64,000 nt of DNA. It comes from Ridgeia piscesae. Taxonomy: Eukaryota; Annelida; Polychaeta; Sabellida; Siboglinidae. Positions 60,616-64,000 of the stretch are shown piece after piece. The position numbers were made by a program, and so were the translations under genes. The stretch's first letter is position 1, and every line of letters starts with the position of its first letter. The stretch lies in contig JAODUO010000988.1 in NCBI GenBank assembly GCA_025642075.2, positions 121,001 to 185,000 on the forward strand, written 5' to 3'. The notes below the pieces were generated by a model. It searched no databases and was not told the origin of the DNA. It saw nothing but the letters and a program-made list of their open reading frames with translations.

Positions 60616-62817
60616 TCATACTTCAACAGTGACAAACTTGGTTTTGTTTTCTTTGTATTGACAAGCTGCGACACACGCCGTCATACCTCCAGGTTCCGAC
60701 TCTCTGACTCCGCTCAGCTTACAAACGTTGCCAGACACCAGTCCGCAGTCAGACAACTCTGTGCTTCTGGTCATCACCTTGAGGTGTGACATGAAGCACA
60801 CCAGGCGATGGCCGGTGATTCTGACTGTGAACGACGCGTGGATGTTGCCTGGTACACGATGCTTGATGACGAGTCCCGACCTCCAGCACTCGTTCTGTGG
60901 TTGAGGGAGCCATTGACTCATCGACGGCGAGAAGGCGTACATAGAGACGTCCTCCAAGACCAGGCACGTGTCATTGTTCGCGTCAACCAGAGTCATCGAT
61001 ACTTCGTTCGCGACAGGCGGGTCCAACTCGGGCAATTCTGCACATGAAGAACGAGAAGAGTATTTTGAAACGATACATCTGATTTATAATTCTACGTAAT
61101 ACTATGTTTAATATACTGACGACAACGAACGTACGAACGCTTCTATGCGAGACTTACCGATTGTGCAAATAGTGCCCCCGTATCCAGTGACACAAGTGCA
61201 TGTGTACATGTTCGCTTGGTCAATGCAGGTGCCTGCGTGTCGACAAGGTTGACTGGCACATTCATCAATGTCTGTAATTAACATTAATGAAACTGTAATT
61301 ATAAATGGCATCGTATGGCATGACTGACTTGTTGTCATTTGATCACATCGTTGACTTTCCATACAACACACAAACCTGATTAAAAAGTGATCTGGGCTGA
61401 CGTACGGAGCACCTTACCCGCTACACTTTTATAAGCCTTTTTGCTAAAAGCAGCCAACAATTCCATAATTACAAATGGAACATTCACAATTGATGTACAT
61501 TTATTTTGAAGTGAAACGTCTGGTTTACGAGCCCATAACAATGTTACGAACATAGTTTCCTGACTACTTCAGTTGTGTCAAAAACAGAGAAAACTCTACT
61601 TCAGAAACAGTACCAGATGCTAGATTCATCACAAAACTTTGTGGAATGCGATAGAATCACAATATATATATATAATATAACTGTGACCTATTGTGTCGAG
61701 TTTACCGAGCATTTCACACGAAATGTTAGCAGATATCCTCTGTATGCTAGAAGTGAGTGGAAAACAGTATTACATATAACATCTGAACGGAATGGACGAG
61801 AACGCCAAGTTCACTGTAGACCCCAGACCTTTTGGATATGTACGTCTGAAGAAAGATCGCATAATTAAGGCAAACGTATGTAAGGACACTTGCAACTTGG
61901 TATCAAGTAGACACTTATAGCGCTAACAATTTCTGACTTCTAGTAATGGAAGAAGAGGACAATATCGCTTTGTCAAGGCACACTATGTCTACCGTCACAA
62001 GCACATTATCATAATAACTCGTAGATTTTGTCAAGTCTCAAGACATTGCAATGTAAACATTACCGAACAGAGTTTTAGTTTGGATATTAGTGTCTAAATG
62101 AAGTTATTATCATGCGATACACTTCTATTATTACTTATTCACCCCGTCACTGCAAGCACCCCCATTTTGACACGGGTTGCTAGCACATTCGTCGGTATCT
62201 AAACAGCAAAATGAATGCGAAATACACCAAGGAAATAGTGATACTTTTTAAACTTCGAACAAAAGCGAACAAGATCTAAGCATGACAATATCTAAACATT
62301 TGGACACATGTACGCCTGACATAATTGATGGCTCAATCAAAGCAAACGTCTTTCACTAACCAGATCTTTGATTTGGTATTTGGCGCAAAGTTCTCAAGCA
62401 ACTTATTTGTAACAAGCTTTATTTTACACACAATCGTGCAAAACGTATCGCCATTAGGGACTCCATGTGCAAGGCGGGATCCGTAGTATTTCCCCCAAAG
62501 GGGACCCTTTACTCTGTCCCACAAGTCATTACAGTATGTATAGTATTTATAGTAGACATATAGGGTGCTAACAATCTCTGACACTGGATACGATACTCCT
62601 CCAGAGAGGAACAACTGGTAATGGAAGAATAAGACATAATCGCGTAGACAACGTACCATATGTCTCCCCCTCCAGCACAATGTCACAATCTCTCATACTT
62701 GTTGTCAAATGTCACGACAGAGTAATGTCAACACCACTGAATATAGTTTTAGTGTAGAAATGTATGTCTAAATGCTTTACAATAATAATATTTATTATTA
62801 TTATTGCTCATATATAC

Positions 62818-62879
<62 letters not shown>

Positions 62880-63438
62880 CAACAGCCTGAAGTCATTTAT
62901 GATTGTGTTGTCTACAAGACAATTACCTACCAGTCTGACAGTTGGCACCCTCGTAACCGCCCTCACAAACGCAGTTGTACTTGTTCACCCCATCATTGCA
63001 AGCACCCGCATGTTGACACGGGTTGCTAGCACATTCATCGATATCTAAACCGCAAAATAAGTGCAAAGTACAGAACGACAAAGTGATATTCTTTAAAGTT
63101 GAAACAAATGCGAACGAGATGATATTATCTTAGCAATAAAACTAAACCATTGATGATATACACTTCAGTTTAACATTATAAAGGTTACCGTAATTAAAAT
63201 ATAAAACTGTGAAAGAAGTATTTGATTTGTAATTAAAATGGCTGCACTTGTGCATTGTTTACATTAAATATGGTGAAAATATATAAAACATCTGGTCGCG
63301 ACCTACTTGTTTGGCAATTGGTTCCTTCGTACCCATCTGTACAAGTGCACTTGTACGTGCTCTGTACGTCTATGCAAGTACCGCCGTTGTTACAAGGCTG
63401 ATTGTTGCAGGCTTTGGGTGGCCCAAGGAAGAATTGTG
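60616..63438 (-). CDS. EGF-repeat protein, 3' part (four exons, 5' end outside the window)
   Basis: Exons, in gene order: 63438-63307, 63044-62931, 61271-61158, 61037-60616. All junctions are GT-AG with phase 1 boundaries, the classic EGF exon phase. The first three exons each encode one EGF-like domain: CNNQPCNNGGTCIDVQSTYK with CTCTDGYEGTNC; DIDECASNPCQHAGACNDGV with CVCEGGYEGANC; DIDECASQPCRHAGTCIDQA with CTCVTGYGGTIC. DIDEC marks the calcium-binding type. The last exon gives about 140 residues: PELDPPVANEVSMTLVDAN, then a domain with about eight cysteines (NECWRSGLVIKHRVPG, LVCFMSHLKVM, SDCGLVSGNVCKLSGV, MTACVAACQYKENK) ending in VTVEV and TGA. I do not recognise this domain; an extracellular binding module is likely. 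No transmembrane segment follows, so the protein is probably secreted. Confidence 0.9.
61080..61157. other. Short intron before the terminal exon of the EGF gene
   Basis: GTAAGTCTCG donor at 61157 and a TGTGCAG acceptor at 61038; about 120 bases, no other feature. Confidence 0.7.
61910..62330. repeat. Duplicated intron/exon block, degenerate copy
   Basis: Matches 62575-63130 in the same order: GCTAACAATTTCTGAC (61922) with GCTAACAATCTCTGAC (62568), TAGTTTTAG motifs, GTCTAAATG, the EGF exon start and CAAAAT-GCGAA-type intron sequence. The copy lacks the AT microsatellite and the distal half of the EGF exon. Confidence 0.7.
62134..62198 (-). pseudogene. Truncated duplicate EGF exon
   Basis: From the acceptor TTTAG it reads DTDECASNPCQNGGACSDGV then NK and a stop (TAA at about 62133). 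It is nearly the same as the start of the intact exon 63044-62931, including flanking intron sequence. The last half, with three of the six cysteines and the splice donor, is missing. Including it would end the protein, so it is probably skipped. Confidence 0.75.
62815..62873. repeat. (AT)n microsatellite
   Basis: Long TA run in the EGF-gene intron. It is absent from the degenerate duplicate block. Confidence 0.93.
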
Positions 63439-64000
63439 CTACGACGTATTAAGTAAACAAAAATATATAATTTTACATTGATGATAATATCTTTATTTTT
63501 AGTGATTCTTCCTATTTGATAAATATGACTATGTCTGTGAGTAATGGGAACAAATAAATGTTACTCGTGGGAAATACAAATTATCAACAACACTCGATTA
63601 TGTTTGAGTAGCGGAGCCCCAGTTTAAGTGTTGTTGAAGTGTTATTGTGAAAATGTAAGAACTTCAATTAGGCAGCGGGTGTCAGTGAATCTGAAGCGTG
63701 ACGCTGTCTTTGGGTTGAAGTGTGTTATGTAGTTGTTAGAAGCATGACGTTGTATGATTTGCGTGCGTGATGAGAGAAAAGGAGTCAGTGTAGTCACCGT
63801 GAGTATTCTTTGTTGTTATTGTGCATATGTTTCTTAAAATATTATTTTCGCTAAGAATACAACTATAACGTGTAATTATCAACATTGGAGAGGCATTCAT
63901 TACGCTCCCTTATTAGCGACATCAACGAAATATTATGTCATGTTGGAACGCGTGAATTCAATTGACGTCGTGCAGTAGCAAGACATAAGGCTTTGTATTG
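63439..64000. other. Upstream intron of the EGF gene to window end
   Basis: No further EGF exon or other feature is visible before the window ends. Confidence 0.5.

Overview
The window is eukaryotic DNA: AT-rich, intron-containing, with abundant microsatellites, minisatellites and several classes of eukaryotic transposon. The coding exons (a phase-1 EGF gene, an SMC5/6-complex subunit, an anoctamin end) and the repeat types suggest a marine invertebrate such as a cephalochordate, hemichordate or mollusc. The sequence alone does not settle which. Gene density is low; most of the window is repeats, introns and decayed elements.

The left 0.5 kb holds the last exon of a probable anoctamin (+). 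From 0.5 to 22 kb there is no intact gene. It contains a hAT MITE with perfect target-site duplication (1.24-2.02 kb), a splice-donor-like minisatellite (7 kb), a decayed hAT transposase (-) split by a small AACGTT-rich MITE (8.2-9.4 kb), a 1.56-kb minisatellite of a 19-bp unit (14.57-16.13 kb), a decayed CXC-type repeat-family protein (16.2-17.7 kb), pyrimidine tracts, and an 85-92-bp satellite built from dyads (20.5-21.4 kb).

From 22.1 to 35.0 kb, on the minus strand, lies the best-supported gene: a complete ten-exon NSE4 (NSMCE4A) homologue of 311 codons plus stop. All splice phases are compatible. Its introns hold a LINE tail, a foldback element and a SINE-like repeat. Two E2F-like sites sit at and upstream of its start. 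A divergent plus-strand gene of unknown identity ends at 41.07 kb, and a 0.44-kb foldback MITE lies between the two.

From 44.8 to 57.2 kb one Ty3/Gypsy element is split by at least two later insertions. The first is a 6.4-kb TTAA-flanked element carrying a P2X7-ballast-like ORF. The second is a 5'-truncated LINE with an open reverse-transcriptase frame and an 8-bp target-site duplication. A third, unexplained 0.7-kb segment separates RT from RNase H. A 0.43-kb dispersed repeat occurs twice (41.8 and 58.5 kb).

The right end (60.6-63.4 kb, -) is the 3' part of an EGF-repeat gene ending in a cysteine-containing domain I do not recognise. One of its EGF exons has been duplicated and the copy truncated. 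The most unusual items are the transposon-in-transposon nest, a 15-bp motif shared by two TTAA-type elements with outward-facing AAGATGGC, a perfect 27-bp hairpin at 43.6 kb, and the 19-bp array carrying an inverted CCAAT box in each unit.
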